Part shown: positions 54,001-59,975 of the stretch, piece by piece
How positions within the stretch are numbered: position 1 is the first letter of the stretch
How the letters are laid out: each line of letters begins with the position of its first letter
Program-made: the position numbers and the translations under genes
Source: Hofstenia miamia
Taxonomy: Eukaryota > Xenacoelomorpha > Acoela > Hofsteniidae
Direction of reading: 5' to 3'
NCBI GenBank assembly: GCA_900660155.1
Contig: CABFPE010000533.1
Span: forward strand, 373,018-437,017
DNA: 64,000 bases
Notes under the pieces: generated by a model
What the model was told of the DNA's origin: nothing
Seen by the model: only the letters and a program-made list of their open reading frames with translations
Database searches by the model: none

Positions 54001-56236
54001 TTCATATATCAAAAATAAACCTGGAGGTATTTTTACCCCCCTTGTCAAACCGAAGTGCATACTAAATGTTGTGAGGATTAGGGTTAACTTCTGTGACTTA
54101 TGGAATGGAACAATAGTTATCTGCCTCCGAAATCATCTCTTATAGTTTTATCAATGCCTAGATTTATCAAATCATAATAAAAATTAGATTTTGTCAAAGA
54201 GAAGGCTTATTGTAAATCTTGAATCAGGGAATTCGAGACGAGACCGAGACTTTCATTTTTGAGAAGAGAAATGAGACATTTTCAATTGAGACAATAAAAC
54301 TCGAGACTTTTTAAGACTCAGAGATTACAAAAGCACTAGCCAAACTAAAAATAATTTTAAAAAAGCTAAAAATTATTATTCATTTTGAATTTCCATTTAA
54401 CCGTGTTTAAATAAATTCAAATATACAATCTAATGTATTTCTTCAATTACACATCATTGTTTTATTAAAATTTTAAACGAAACCAATAACAGTCTCAATT
54501 CAAGAAGAGACTGAAACTTTTTTCAAGTCTTGTCAAAACCAAGACCGAGACTTGATACTTACTTTTTTAGACTGAGACCAAAATATTAAAGTCTCGAATT
54601 CCCTGCCTTGAATATTTCAACTTGTCGCAATGTCACGTTGAAGTATTTTGTTGTTTTTACTAATGTAAATGCAAAATATGATGATGATTAAATTCAATAC
54701 ACTAACATGGACATGAACTACAAAACCTAAGAATGACAGTATTTTAAAATCTAAAATTATTCTCCAATATATATGTTGGGGAAACTAGAATCAACTAAAG
54801 AAGGATTATGAATGTTCCTTCTAATACAAAGCTAAAAAACCAAATCATTTGCAAAAAACATTTTTACAAGGCTACTGTTTTTAATTTCTTTGCAAAGAAA
54901 ACTTTATAAATGTGGCTCTAAAAGCAGATGAAGATCTACACTGTAATTCACATCGATTGAAATATCAAACTATACCTTCACAGATAAAATTTGCTATAGT
55001 TTGAGAAAAATTGTTTATTAGAATTACTGAGATAACACAAAAATAATAACTACAAATTAAGAACAAAACATTTCTATATGTAATTTTTATTTTACCACTT
55101 TAATAAATTTTTCTTATTTTAGAGGTGGGCAGGTATATGGCGGCCTCCCTGTATTTGCCCTTGTGTATCATACCATTATTCGGATCAATACAACATTACA
55201 AGACAATTGCTGAAAGGATTGTCACTAACTTAATGAAGGCATTTCCAATTGATCTACAAAAATTAACGGATTTAATATTTTATAACAAAGCGACATTCCC
55301 TTCCAGGATTCGCTCTTGGCTGCATTCCTGCCAGGGTTGGCATGTTTTAAACACGACACTGTTTTTGCAATGTTTCTTTAAATGTTTTTTTTCAAATTTA
55401 TATAGAACTTTATTGAAAGTTTGGAAAATAATTTTTGTGGTTTGTCTATTCGTACTTTCATAACCGATTTTCTACAGCAAAAACCTTACATTTTGTCTAC
55501 ATGTATGCAACGAAAAATAACTGTTGATTATAATTCAATGTTTCTACTATATGTATTTTCAGAACAATTTTAGTACCTTGAGGTGGGCCTGTCTATGATA
55601 AAAAACTTTTTTTTTTAAACGTTTAAAACGTTTTTTTGTAAAAAAATATACTTTTTGCCAATTCCTGCAATTGCAATGTGCCAAATAATTTTCCAAATCT
55701 TTTTATTCCTTTTAAAACGGTTTGTAATGTTGAATAGAGCATTTTATAACCACCTCAGTCATTTTAAAACAAGCGCAAAAATGCTAAAAATTCTATAAAC
55801 AATATTATTCATTCCACTCGGTGAACAAAAATAAGAGGAGTTCAATCGAGTGAACTACATAATCTGAAATGAATTAATAATTCTATTTGAGAGGTGAATG
55901 AAATTCCACTGTCTCCTCAGAATTTAGCGTTGGTTTCTTACGGACCATTTGATTTGCATTGAAATAAAAAATGCAATTACAATGGTGAAAAAATTGAAAC
56001 TTAACTATGTGGTGAATAAAGGTACTAAATTAATCTTCAAACGTGAAATTTGATATTAACTTAAAATTTACAGAGTCATTTATAGGAGCTATCCAACTTT
56101 TGTTGTTGTCATCCATAGAGGGTGAAGGAGTTTCACTGAAATGCCGATGCGGGTAAACAATTCTTGGTAGAGATTGCCGGTGCGATTGGATGACGTCACC
56201 AGAGGGGAGAGAAGATCGCGGAGAGTTTCGACGTGA
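9538..56236 (-). CDS. Dual-GAF cyclic-nucleotide phosphodiesterase, PDE5/6/11 class (15 exons, 5' and 3' ends missing)
   Basis: Hydrolyses cyclic nucleotides (cGMP, possibly also cAMP) to 5'-monophosphates, presumably in the cytosol. Coding exons on the minus strand: 56236-56072, 42775-42532, 35081-34861, 31711-31562, 27858-27694, 26538-26449, 25327-25154, 22386-22261, 20342-20076, 17588-17400, 14712-14495, 12980-12893, 12079-11979, 9886-9676, 9621-9538. All have AG/GT borders and compatible phases; they total 2493 nt (831 codons) with no stop. Order: Ser/Pro-rich N-terminus (1-55), leader with RKIS site (56-150), GAF-A (about 155-345), GAF-B (about 346-534), catalytic HD domain (about 580-831). 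The family is usually 850-950 residues, so about 50 C-terminal residues and perhaps some N-terminal ones are missing. Resemblance recalled from memory is to PDE5 and to fly Pde6 and Pde11; which of these it is orthologous to is not settled. Confidence 0.9.
9676..9886 (-). CDS. PDE exon, catalytic metal-binding Asp block
   Basis: 211 nt, acceptor gtttag, donor CCATGT|gtaagt. It starts [16 protein letters not shown] and contains [20 protein letters not shown] and [20 protein letters not shown]. The Asp of TASD is the fourth metal ligand (TACD in most relatives). The KPW and EFFxQGDxE motifs are typical of PDE5/6/11. Confidence 0.95.
10930..11210 (+). pseudogene. Possible reverse-transcriptase C-terminus of a non-LTR element, decayed
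   Basis: In a PDE intron. The plus strand reads [20 protein letters not shown] at about 10960-11020, then after stops [20 protein letters not shown]. This resembles the end of RT-encoding LINE-like ORFs, which have a pattern like RL..I...ASKVIG......L......A..I..DP.HPL. Short and broken, so low confidence. Confidence 0.35.
11295..11640 (+). pseudogene. piggyBac-type transposase, C-terminal relic
   Basis: Plus strand, in a PDE intron. The frame starting about 11310 reads [18 protein letters not shown], matching the (D)xxxxNSWxLYRRD end of the DDE domain of piggyBac transposases. After a frame change it reads [20 protein letters not shown], then [20 protein letters not shown] and [15 protein letters not shown]. 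The last part is the Cys/His-rich C-terminal zinc-binding domain of that family (CxxC ... CxxCxxxLC....NCFxxFH). The 5' part of the transposase is missing and the frame is broken, so it is inactive. Confidence 0.7.
11979..12079 (-). CDS. PDE exon, catalytic TD segment
   Basis: 101 nt, acceptor cgtatttag, donor TTTTCA|gtgagt. It encodes [20 protein letters not shown] followed by [14 protein letters not shown] (last codon split). This matches the NIFxxLSxxxYxxxxxxIxxxILxTDLAxYF block, which is expected exactly here. The reading frame is short and has no ATG near its 5' end, so simple ORF listing would miss it. Confidence 0.93.
12893..12980 (-). CDS. PDE exon, catalytic EHHH segment
   Basis: 88 nt. 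After one base completing a split codon it reads [20 protein letters not shown], then RFLSITEQQ, and ends at donor CAGCAG|gtatgc. This matches the SPLAxLYxTSTMEHHHFxxxxxIL block of PDE catalytic domains. Confidence 0.94.
12981..14494. other. PDE intron
   Basis: Intron between the HD-motif exon and the EHHH exon. AT-rich, with a (TA)n microsatellite at 13357-13384 and one ambiguous base at 13132. A short GC-richer patch at 14310-14360 (cgatatcgtgacaccgcc) reads as no recognisable protein in either strand. No other feature seen. Confidence 0.6.
14495..14712 (-). CDS. PDE exon, catalytic HD metal-binding motifs
   Basis: 218 nt. It starts [16 protein letters not shown] and contains [15 protein letters not shown], with the catalytic and first metal-binding histidines, and [16 protein letters not shown], with the His-Asp pair of the second metal-binding motif. 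One usual Asn of DHRGxNN is Thr here. The donor is TT|gttagc. It is weak but is the only site that leaves the two bases required by the next exon; the stronger-looking gtaatg further on would put a stop at the start of that exon. Confidence 0.95.
14713..17399. other. PDE intron with a possible Harbinger-type end
   Basis: Around 15978-16062 two related phrases occur in the same orientation: ggtgcatccagaagagcatc and ggagcgttcagacgagcg. These resemble terminal repeats of PIF/Harbinger elements. Downstream, plus-strand text at about 16225-16340 (for example [14 protein letters not shown]) may be the start of a decayed transposase. The matching opposite end was not found. Otherwise AT-rich intron. 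Confidence 0.35.
17400..17588 (-). CDS. PDE exon, linker helices before the catalytic core
   Basis: 189 nt, phase 0 at both ends, acceptor gtttag, donor CATTCA|gtaagt. It starts [17 protein letters not shown], matching the (L)SYHAS segment that follows GAF-B. It ends [11 protein letters not shown], matching the ...VxxFxIxYE segment before RWLLSVKKNYR. The middle is poorly conserved and rich in Ser, Asp and Leu. Confidence 0.92.
18591..19338. mobile_element. 748-bp inverted-repeat element in a PDE intron
   Basis: The first 18 nt (TGTACAGTAGGGTGATGA, 18591-18608) and the reverse complement of the last 18 nt (TGTACATTAAGGTGATGA, from 19338 to 19321) agree at 16 of 18 positions. Subterminal cctcccctggtgg and ccttggtggggggc are also inverted with respect to each other. 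There are no open frames. Probably a nonautonomous DNA transposon; the target duplication is not clear. Confidence 0.6.
20076..20342 (-). CDS. PDE exon, GAF-B core and exit helix
   Basis: 267 nt, phase 0 at both ends, acceptor ttttttag, donor TTAGAG|gtttgt. It begins [18 protein letters not shown], then [15 protein letters not shown], then [16 protein letters not shown] and ends VALE. The helix matches the AFxIFCGLGIxNTxMYE segment of PDE5/6/11. The GAF-B ligand-type motif is eroded: the segment [11 protein letters not shown] keeps Asn, Phe and Asp but has Thr for Lys and Val for the final Glu. Confidence 0.94.
20622..20876 (-). pseudogene. hAT-type transposase fragment, C-terminal region
   Basis: Minus strand, in the PDE intron between exons 22386-22261 and 20342-20076. 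The open stretch contains [20 protein letters not shown] followed by [13 protein letters not shown]. This resembles the segment ahead of the dimerisation domain in some hAT-like transposases (K....L.KN.G...L..IS.IL.G). No DDE catalytic part is visible nearby. It could instead be chance similarity, as it is only 84 codons. Confidence 0.4.
22261..22386 (-). CDS. PDE exon, middle of GAF-B
   Basis: 126 nt, phase 0 at both ends, acceptor tttttttag, donor GGAGAG|gtacgt. It encodes [20 protein letters not shown] and ends [12 protein letters not shown], so the SGE aligns with the TGE of the GAF-B core. It is the most divergent exon of the gene and was placed by position, phase and this terminal match. 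Confidence 0.82.
23565..24149 (-). pseudogene. Mobile-element-associated conserved invertebrate protein, one in-frame stop
   Basis: Minus strand, in a PDE intron. A single frame runs from 24149 to 23565, broken by one TAG at about 23961. Before the stop: [20 protein letters not shown]. After it: [20 protein letters not shown], then [20 protein letters not shown] and [10 protein letters not shown]. The pattern VQFVSK.D...D ... V.VYDG.WW.G.V......DV...F.HP.GP..SF.WP...D..W.P recurs in many invertebrate genomes in repetitive, transposon-like contexts (recalled); the Trp-rich part looks like a small Tudor/SH3-like barrel. Function unknown. It is flanked by dispersed copies of the motif TTACGGACGGA. 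Confidence 0.55.
24411..24530. repeat. 30-bp tandem repeat, four copies
   Basis: Unit begins atcaatatagatagtgtg and ends aacacctgaata; four copies appear identical over 24411-24530. The array starts immediately after one copy of the motif cgttacggacgga at 24396-24408. Confidence 0.95.
25154..25327 (-). CDS. PDE exon, inter-GAF helix and start of GAF-B
   Basis: 174 nt, phase 0 at both ends, acceptor tatgtag, donor GAACAG|gtattc. It begins [20 protein letters not shown], close to the LLxLARxIFEEQ linker of the family, followed by [18 protein letters not shown]. After that comes a divergent acidic loop ([12 protein letters not shown]) where other members have the FDF strand. Confidence 0.92.
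25391..25576 (-). other. Unassigned open stretch with a good 3' splice site, in a PDE intron
   Basis: On the minus strand the acceptor-like gcttttttcag (about 25587-25577) is followed by a frame reading [20 protein letters not shown], then [20 protein letters not shown] and [15 protein letters not shown], then a stop. It is GC-richer than the flanks. It is not a PDE block in the canonical order, since the flanking PDE exons already join in phase. It may be an alternative exon, a nested gene or a mobile-element relic; I do not recognise it. Confidence 0.35.
26449..26538 (-). CDS. PDE exon, last helix of GAF-A
   Basis: 90 nt, phase 0 at both ends, acceptor acttttag, donor AATCAA|gttagt. It encodes [20 protein letters not shown], then [10 protein letters not shown], matching the FCGIGxxNAQLYExSxxExKRNQ helix that links GAF-A to GAF-B. 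Confidence 0.92.
27694..27858 (-). CDS. PDE exon, GAF-A core with NK..F...D signature
   Basis: 165 nt, phase 0 at both ends, acceptor ttatttag, donor GCTACT|gtgagt. It starts [20 protein letters not shown], continues [20 protein letters not shown], and ends in PFTENDAT. This is the best-conserved part of GAF-A. The family signature NKx(n)Fx3DE is present as N-K, F and D, with Ala in place of the last Glu. Confidence 0.95.
27948..28117. mobile_element. 170-bp piggyBac-type MITE with TTAA ends
   Basis: Begins TTAACCCTTTCAGCCCG and ends with the reverse complement of TTAACCCTTTCAACCCG (16 of 17 positions). TTAA at both ends is the piggyBac target site and the CCCTTT start is typical of that group. 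Near the right end is a perfect palindrome, tggtacatatatgtacca. No coding capacity. Lies in the PDE intron between exons 31711-31562 and 27858-27694. Confidence 0.85.
28118..31561. other. PDE intron, no host gene recognised
   Basis: AT-rich. Phrases of the type agtcccatgggaccgagacc and ggacccagtgccatt at about 29020-29300 resemble sequence at 21950-22090 in another intron, so a dispersed repeat is likely. A plus-strand stretch at about 30810-30920 reads [20 protein letters not shown] in one frame and could be a transposase fragment, but it is too short to assign. The remainder shows nothing. Confidence 0.35.
31562..31711 (-). CDS. PDE exon, middle of GAF-A
   Basis: 150 nt, phase 0 at both ends, acceptor tatttag, donor ATCAG|gtgcgc. 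It encodes [13 protein letters not shown], then [20 protein letters not shown]. This corresponds to the FDV strand and the GIxGxVAxTGExxNIPDAY core of GAF-A. The linker between them is divergent, with two cysteines ([13 protein letters not shown]). Confidence 0.9.
32522..32749. mobile_element. 228-bp inverted-repeat element
   Basis: The left end reads CACTGCATATGCACATC then TATAAGGTAAACTGGCTTATC. The right end, read on the minus strand, starts CACTGCCCATG then TAAGGTAAACTGGCTTCTC. Two inverted blocks (CACTGC.catg and AAGGTAAACTGGCTT) are shared. No coding capacity and no clear target duplication. In the PDE intron between exons 35081-34861 and 31711-31562. Confidence 0.65.
34861..35081 (-). 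CDS. PDE exon, start of GAF-A
   Basis: 221 nt, acceptor tttag|AT, donor TTCTTG|gtaaga, ending in phase 0. It encodes [20 protein letters not shown] and then the first helix and strand of [24 protein letters not shown], then [10 protein letters not shown]. This matches the PDE5/6/11 pattern ELVKDI..ELD...L..KIL...DR.SLFLV. It joins directly to the exon at 31711; the join gives normal GAF spacing between SLFLV and the FDV strand. Confidence 0.9.
35082..37625. other. PDE intron next to the 63-bp array
   Basis: Left-hand part of the intron between exons 42775-42532 and 35081-34861. Apart from the small element at 35768-36028 it is AT-rich sequence without recognisable genes. Between 36700 and 37450 it is markedly purine-rich on the plus strand, with no tandem structure. 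Confidence 0.5.
35768..36028. mobile_element. Possible hAT-type MITE with CAGGGTTGCC-like ends
   Basis: The left end reads CAAGGGTTGCCATGCGG; the right end on the minus strand reads CAGGTTTGCCGTTGG. Both are variants of the CAGGGTTGCC terminal repeat common in hAT elements. The interior is rich in cccaca and ccacacc phrases (a ctgtgtgg-like palindromic run at 35970-36000). The flanking 8-mers agree at only 5 of 8 positions. A related end (minus strand, CAGGGTTGCCGTTGTGGG) is at 34288-34305 without a partner. Confidence 0.45.
37626..42550 (-). repeat. 63-bp tandem array (about 78 copies) made from an exon-intron boundary of the PDE gene
   Basis: On the minus strand each unit reads 19 nt identical to the 3' end of the exon at 42775-42532 (starts ACATCATTT, ends CACACAAG), then 44 nt of intron starting gtaatttctag. 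The donor CACAAG|gtaatt recurs 78 times, from 42532 down to 37681, every 63 nt. All full copies appear identical; sequence 1260 nt (20 units) apart superimposes exactly. The far end (37626-37680) is a degraded partial copy lacking three bases. Because 63 is a multiple of three, one frame stays open for 1648 codons (42564-37618), repeating [20 protein letters not shown] plus I. That frame differs from the exon frame, which has TAG in every unit, so it is not regarded as a gene. Copy number in an assembled sequence is uncertain. Confidence 0.97.
42532..42775 (-). CDS. PDE exon, N-terminal leader with RKIS phosphorylation-type site
   Basis: The acceptor tttag is followed by codons for [20 protein letters not shown], resembling the WLDxHxxF start of PDE5-class proteins. 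Further on is [12 protein letters not shown], matching the PDE5 region around the cyclic-nucleotide-dependent kinase site (Ser102 in human PDE5, recalled). The exon ends STSFLTQ plus one base at donor CACAAG|gtaatt (phase 1). The next exon begins AT GAC, so the split codon is GAT. This donor is the first of 78 identical copies in the adjoining 63-bp array; reading past it in frame meets TAG within 12 nt. The apparent ATG-less interior (GTG at 42724) is a valine codon, not a start. Confidence 0.9.
43012..43212. mobile_element. About 201-bp inverted-repeat MITE with 6-7 bp target duplication
   Basis: Ends are AAGACCACAGGGGAAAAGGG and, on the minus strand, AAGACTACACGGGAAAAAGG; both continue into gcatatgtcaca or gcatatttcaca. 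The flanks CAAATG (43006-43011 and 43213-43218, one further matching T on the left side of each) form the target duplication. The phrase agggcata occurs four times inside, in both orientations. No coding capacity. Lies in the large PDE intron. Confidence 0.75.
43219..45880. other. PDE intron, no host gene recognised
   Basis: AT-rich. GC-richer text at 43790-44160 has no frame I can assign. A (TA)n microsatellite is at 45251-45294, next to one ambiguous base at 45242. Confidence 0.4.
46040..46520 (+). pseudogene. Tc1/mariner-like transposase remnant
   Basis: Plus-strand fragments over several frames and stops: [20 protein letters not shown], then [20 protein letters not shown], then [17 protein letters not shown]. 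The last resembles the second helix-turn-helix of Tc1/mariner transposases (STVHR.LARLGI). Downstream text (for example [11 protein letters not shown], and HNRSHL) may derive from the DDE part. Heavily mutated and inactive. Confidence 0.4.
48736..50693 (-). mobile_element. 1.96-kb DNA transposon with 20-bp inverted repeats, in a TA microsatellite
   Basis: The left end reads TAGGGCGCACACCATGCCCC; the right end on the minus strand reads TAGGGTGCACACCCTGCTCC (17 of 20 positions). Both ends abut (TA)n. The minus strand between about 50590 and 49740 holds transposon-protein text: [57 protein letters not shown] and [15 protein letters not shown]. This follows a pattern recalled from a widespread invertebrate transposon protein (RDDY.ELLEL....G ... 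F..PGA.H.ARWM.K.IYSLKI ... Y...W......A...DL). Frame changes and stops make it inactive. The superfamily is not named here. Confidence 0.65.
50694..51037. repeat. TA microsatellite around an assembly gap
   Basis: (TA)n from 50694, then 268 unknown bases (50723-50990), then (TA)n to 51037. Any open frames through here are products of TA repeats and unknown bases. Confidence 0.95.
51038..53478. other. PDE intron, no host gene recognised
   Basis: Contains a phrase at about 51950-51995 (gcccccccctgttttaaaaa then tcttaaagccgcg) that resembles one at 61908-61940, so part of it is a dispersed repeat. A GC-rich patch at 52140-52260 has no assignable frame. Plus- and minus-strand open stretches of 69 and 104 codons at 52927-53299 overlap each other and match nothing I know. 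Confidence 0.4.
53479..54087. mobile_element. 609-bp piggyBac-type MITE with TTAA ends
   Basis: Begins TTAACCCTATTCGTCACAA and ends with the reverse complement of TTAACCCTAATCCTCACAA; the first 21 nt inside the TTAA agree at about 16 positions. The interior has symmetric phrases: aggagggggtaaatttacct near the left end and ggaggtatttttacccccct near the right. The phrase atgctgac.t.agcaa also occurs twice in the interior. No coding capacity. Confidence 0.75.
54225..54605. mobile_element. 381-bp hAT-type MITE with CAGGGAATTCGAGAC ends
   Basis: The left end CAGGGAATTCGAGAC and the right end (same sequence on the minus strand) are perfect 15-bp inverted repeats. They are flanked by tcttgaat (54217-54224) and ccttgaat (54606-54613), an 8-bp duplication with one mismatch. 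The interior is full of gagac and gtctc phrases, giving nested inverted repeats. No coding capacity. Confidence 0.88.
54614..56071. other. PDE intron with an unassigned plus-strand open stretch
   Basis: A 112-codon frame at 55125-55463 (starting [20 protein letters not shown], ending hydrophobic) has no motif I recognise. It is bracketed by the similar phrases gaggtgggcag (about 55122) and gaggtgggcct (about 55580) in direct orientation. It may be part of a repeat. Nothing else seen. Confidence 0.3.
56072..56236 (-). CDS. PDE exon, Ser/Pro-rich N-terminal segment
   Basis: 165 nt between a strong pyrimidine-rich acceptor (tttttgctttttag) and the donor gtaaat. Read in phase 0 it gives 55 residues rich in Ser, Arg and Pro (starting [14 protein letters not shown], ending WIAPINDS) and joins in phase with the next exon ([10 protein letters not shown]). 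The stretch is clearly richer in G and C than its surroundings, as an exon would be. A second frame is also open almost to the end (starting [12 protein letters not shown]) but runs into a stop and would need the poor donor gttgga. No start codon lies in the exon, so at least one exon is further upstream. Assignment to the PDE gene rests on strand, phase and position. Confidence 0.6.
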
Positions 56237-59200
56237 CTAAAAAGCAAAAATATAAAAATCATCTAAAATAACAATTTTGGATGCACAATTTAAAATAAAA
56301 AAATAGGCTAACTCAATGTACAAGTAAAAATGAGTTCTCTTAGAACGTATTCTATTCATAAACTAACATCATAAAAGAAGGAAACATTCGCTTTGAAGTA
56401 AATACTAGTTCTTTGAAGTACGATATTTAAAATAGTTCACAAAGCAGAAAATGTATGTGTTCTTTAAAATGAGTTATTCAGTTCAAATAAGGCATTAATT
56501 AACGTTTAAATAATGGAAAGCATGGTGAAACTAATAGATTAATACTTGATAGTTAAGATCCACATCCTAGTTTTTACTCTAAACTGCTTATTAAATCCAC
56601 AAGTATATTCAAACAATTTTCTCAAAGCCTATTTAGAAATTTGCAAATCTTAAGGCATGGGCATATCTACAGGTACATGTGCTCCCTTGTTGTGGTAAAC
56701 AGTTATGCAAAAAATCATTCCTGTGTCGGGAGTACCATATTTTTTTCAATGAAGTATAGGATTTTTTCAAAAACGTTCCAATTTCCCCATGCTTAATGTT
56801 TAGATAACAATGTGGTATAAATCTCTTGGGAGAAAAAATTAACCTCAAAAGTTATATTTTTGTAGGTAGACTGGTCAAGATTCCTAGGATACTTAGGGTA
56901 ATTCCATAATTACGGAAGGACATAAAAAATGAAGTATTTCTGGAAGCTGACTTTAAAATGTGTCAACTTTGTGTTTAACGACTCAAACTCTTCAACGACT
57001 GAAATGTAGAATATTATGCACGTTATGTAATAGCATACACTCCACATACGCATCTACACGTGGACAAAATATGATAATATAAACTTGAAAAGGTGTGAAA
57101 TAAATACATTTAAAGATTGAATTGATTATCCTTCAATTTCATGGTCTCATAAAAAAGTTAATTTTGAATAGTCACTGTAAATCTATTGCTCCCCTAGCGA
57201 CAATAATGTTAATCCATAAAATGAGTTTGAAATGAGCGTTTATTCTATACTGTCCTCATTAGCGAAATATGATAAAGGACATCAATCTAATCGAATTCAG
57301 TCGGAAGTTAGATAGAAAATGGGCATTCTCACAAAGATCATTAAAGAGACCTAAATATGAAAATAAGTGAATTAAATGTGTTATTGGAACAATTATCCAT
57401 AAATTGTGACATTTACAGACAAAAAGGAAGTGGTATTTCTTATAATGGAGACTACTGTATATTTAGAAATAGATTAAAACAAAAGTGAAATATGACTAGG
57501 GCAAAGAAAACATTGACTACTAAAAATCTTTTTAGCGTTATTTAATTGACCCTAAACGGCAGAAAATTGACCTATAACTCAAAAATAGACCAAATACAAA
57601 TTTTTATTTATAGGTGTTGACAAGGAAATAATGAAATGCTTTACATTAGCATCAGAAAAGTATCTGTCTTTAGCCAATATTTTGCACAATTCTGAAAATG
57701 AGCATTCAAAATCACTGGAGGCTAAAGCCTCATACAACCTTGCATAGTCCAAAGGATTTTGGTGGCACTTGCACTTACAATCTCTTTGAGTATTGAGCTT
57801 AAATGTTCAAGAATTAGTGCTGCTTCCACATTATTACTAAAGGAATGCTGGCACCAACTGCATGGCATTCAACCACTAGGCTGAGAGCAACACAACAAAT
57901 AGTGAAAACTATTTAAATGGTTAATCTAGTAATTTTAGTAACGTTGATGGAAATTGGCAGAAACATAATCCTTGAAACTACATGTACAATTCGTGCAAAA
58001 TTTTAAAAGTAAATTAAAAAAGGCACATTTTTGGAAAATTGACCTAATTGACTTTTGCTTGCAGAAAATTCAGTGTATTTTCGTGAAATTTGGAAAAATA
58101 GATTTATTGGCCTAAGTTTGGTTAACTTATGAACCTTATACTCTATTTTTATTAATACAGAACAAAATTGACTTTATTGACTTTGGCTAGCCCTAAATAT
58201 AGCCACAAAAGTAGCAGCAGAATAACATGGTAAAAGAAAATTTGGAAAATTTCCGCATTAATGTAGGTAGAAAAGTGAACAGTGAATGATAGGTTAAGGG
58301 CAGTGTTGGTTTAATAAGCTGTAAAGATTGACGGTTGGAAGCAAGTTACCTGAAAAAATCCGCAAATATATTTATCGATGACTATACGTACTTTTTCTAA
58401 AAATAGAAGATATATTTAGGTCTTATCGTAGGTCTTATAAGTTTTAGAACTTTACTAACTGCTAGGTCTAATATTTGAGGATTTGAAGATATACTCGAAG
58501 TTTGGCCATGCATCAATAATTCCATTAATGCAAAAATATGAACGGATACTTTAGTATTTTAGCAAGAAAATAACCCATATTAGCATTGGAGGACTCACAA
58601 TTTCAAAACAAAGAAATTTATTAATTCCAATAATCAAATAATTAAGTTTTTTGACAATAGATAAGAAGCTGGTCAATTGTATGAAATTTTCACGGGTCAA
58701 ACGACGAGTCATCCCTTGCGAATTGTTCAAAACTAGTTGTGACAAAAATTAAACAACTATCAACTATTCATGACAATAATAGAGGTTAACTTATAAATAG
58801 TAAGAAATATATTCCAAGGATGTTGGCATGGATAATTATTAAACGTAAATTTATATTCAAGAATTTACAGGAATTAAATTGAGAATATAGAATTTATGCA
58901 GTAAGCTCAATGTTGCATATTGATTTTTGGGTTGAAACTAACTAAAGAATATGGAAATAGCAAGTTTATTAAAAACATCAATAGCTGTCTACCAATAATC
59001 ATCAAATTTCGGAATAACTTAGCATATCTTAAATCTGCCTAAAATGACATCAAAAAAATTTTATAAAAAGGAATTTTTAAAACGCGCGAAAAACTATCTG
59101 TAACATGTATGAAATATAAAGGATGCAACTCTAAACTAAAACCACAATGGTTTTGCAAAAAAAAACTTATCTAATAAAATAGTATTTAAAAGTTTGTAAT

Positions 59201-59670
59201 GACCACACACTTGAAAATTAAACTGTGTGTTGCAACAGTTGACATCTTAAGATGGAAACGACTATACTTGCACAATGAGAAATGAATTTGACTTAGCTAG
59301 AATAATTTTGAATGTCTGGTTTTTGGTGGTACAGCCGGAAAAAGTGAGTTTCAATTGCTAGAATAGGAAGGTTGATTTATAATAAATTTAACCATCTACT
59401 AAAAAATATTCTGGTCGATTCAAAAAAATCATTTTCTGATTCGATGATGTTTTTACTGATATAGGTTTTTGAGCTGATTATTAAGTATAATTCAAAAGCG
59501 GACTCTTAAAATCTAGCTTTGCACTTTGTACTTTTCACTATGAAAGAGAAGAGGTTGTTTTTATAAAAAAATTATGCAAAAATCGTTTTGATAACACATT
59601 TTATCAAAAATTAACTCATGCAAAACATATTAAATCATGAAAAAGCAAATAGTCATAATCTGATCTGAAT
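56237..59670. other. No gene recognised; upstream side of the PDE gene
   Basis: The first exon(s) and promoter of the PDE gene should lie to the right of 56236, but no start exon could be supported. Between about 57490 and 58200 the two ends carry loosely inverted phrases (actagggcaaag...attgac and, on the minus strand, agggctagccaaagtcaat), which suggests another nonautonomous element of about 0.7 kb. Confidence 0.35.
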
Positions 59671-59675
59671 ATGTT

Positions 59676-59975
59676 AATCTTCATCTTGGGAAGTCATCTG
59701 GTGGCAGTATTGCAATTGTTCCATGTGACAGTCGGGTTTTGAATACAAACATGAACAATGACAAAAGGTCGGCATCGCCTCTGTTTAGCTAATCTAATGA
59801 ACCTCTTGACGAATCTCTTCCCTTAGGCCATTGATTTTTTTTTTGGTTTTGTGGTGAAAGGAAGTTACGCAAAAGTCCAAGGGAGTTAGATCGGCCGATC
59901 TGGCTAACCAGTCACCGGGACATCAATGACCAATAGAGGAACCGAAGATCCGATGCAGCACACTGCAATACTGGA
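59676..59975 (-). pseudogene. Mariner-type transposase C-terminus, decayed
   Basis: Minus strand: HRIFGSSIGH, stop, CPGDWLARSADLTPLDFCVT, then KKKINGLREEIRQEVH, stop, and YCHQMTSQDED before a TAA. This follows the mariner-type DDE/D region W.ARSPDLTPLDFFLWG.LK....................LRERIREEV. The third catalytic Asp is kept but several stops and changes make it inactive. Confidence 0.65.
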
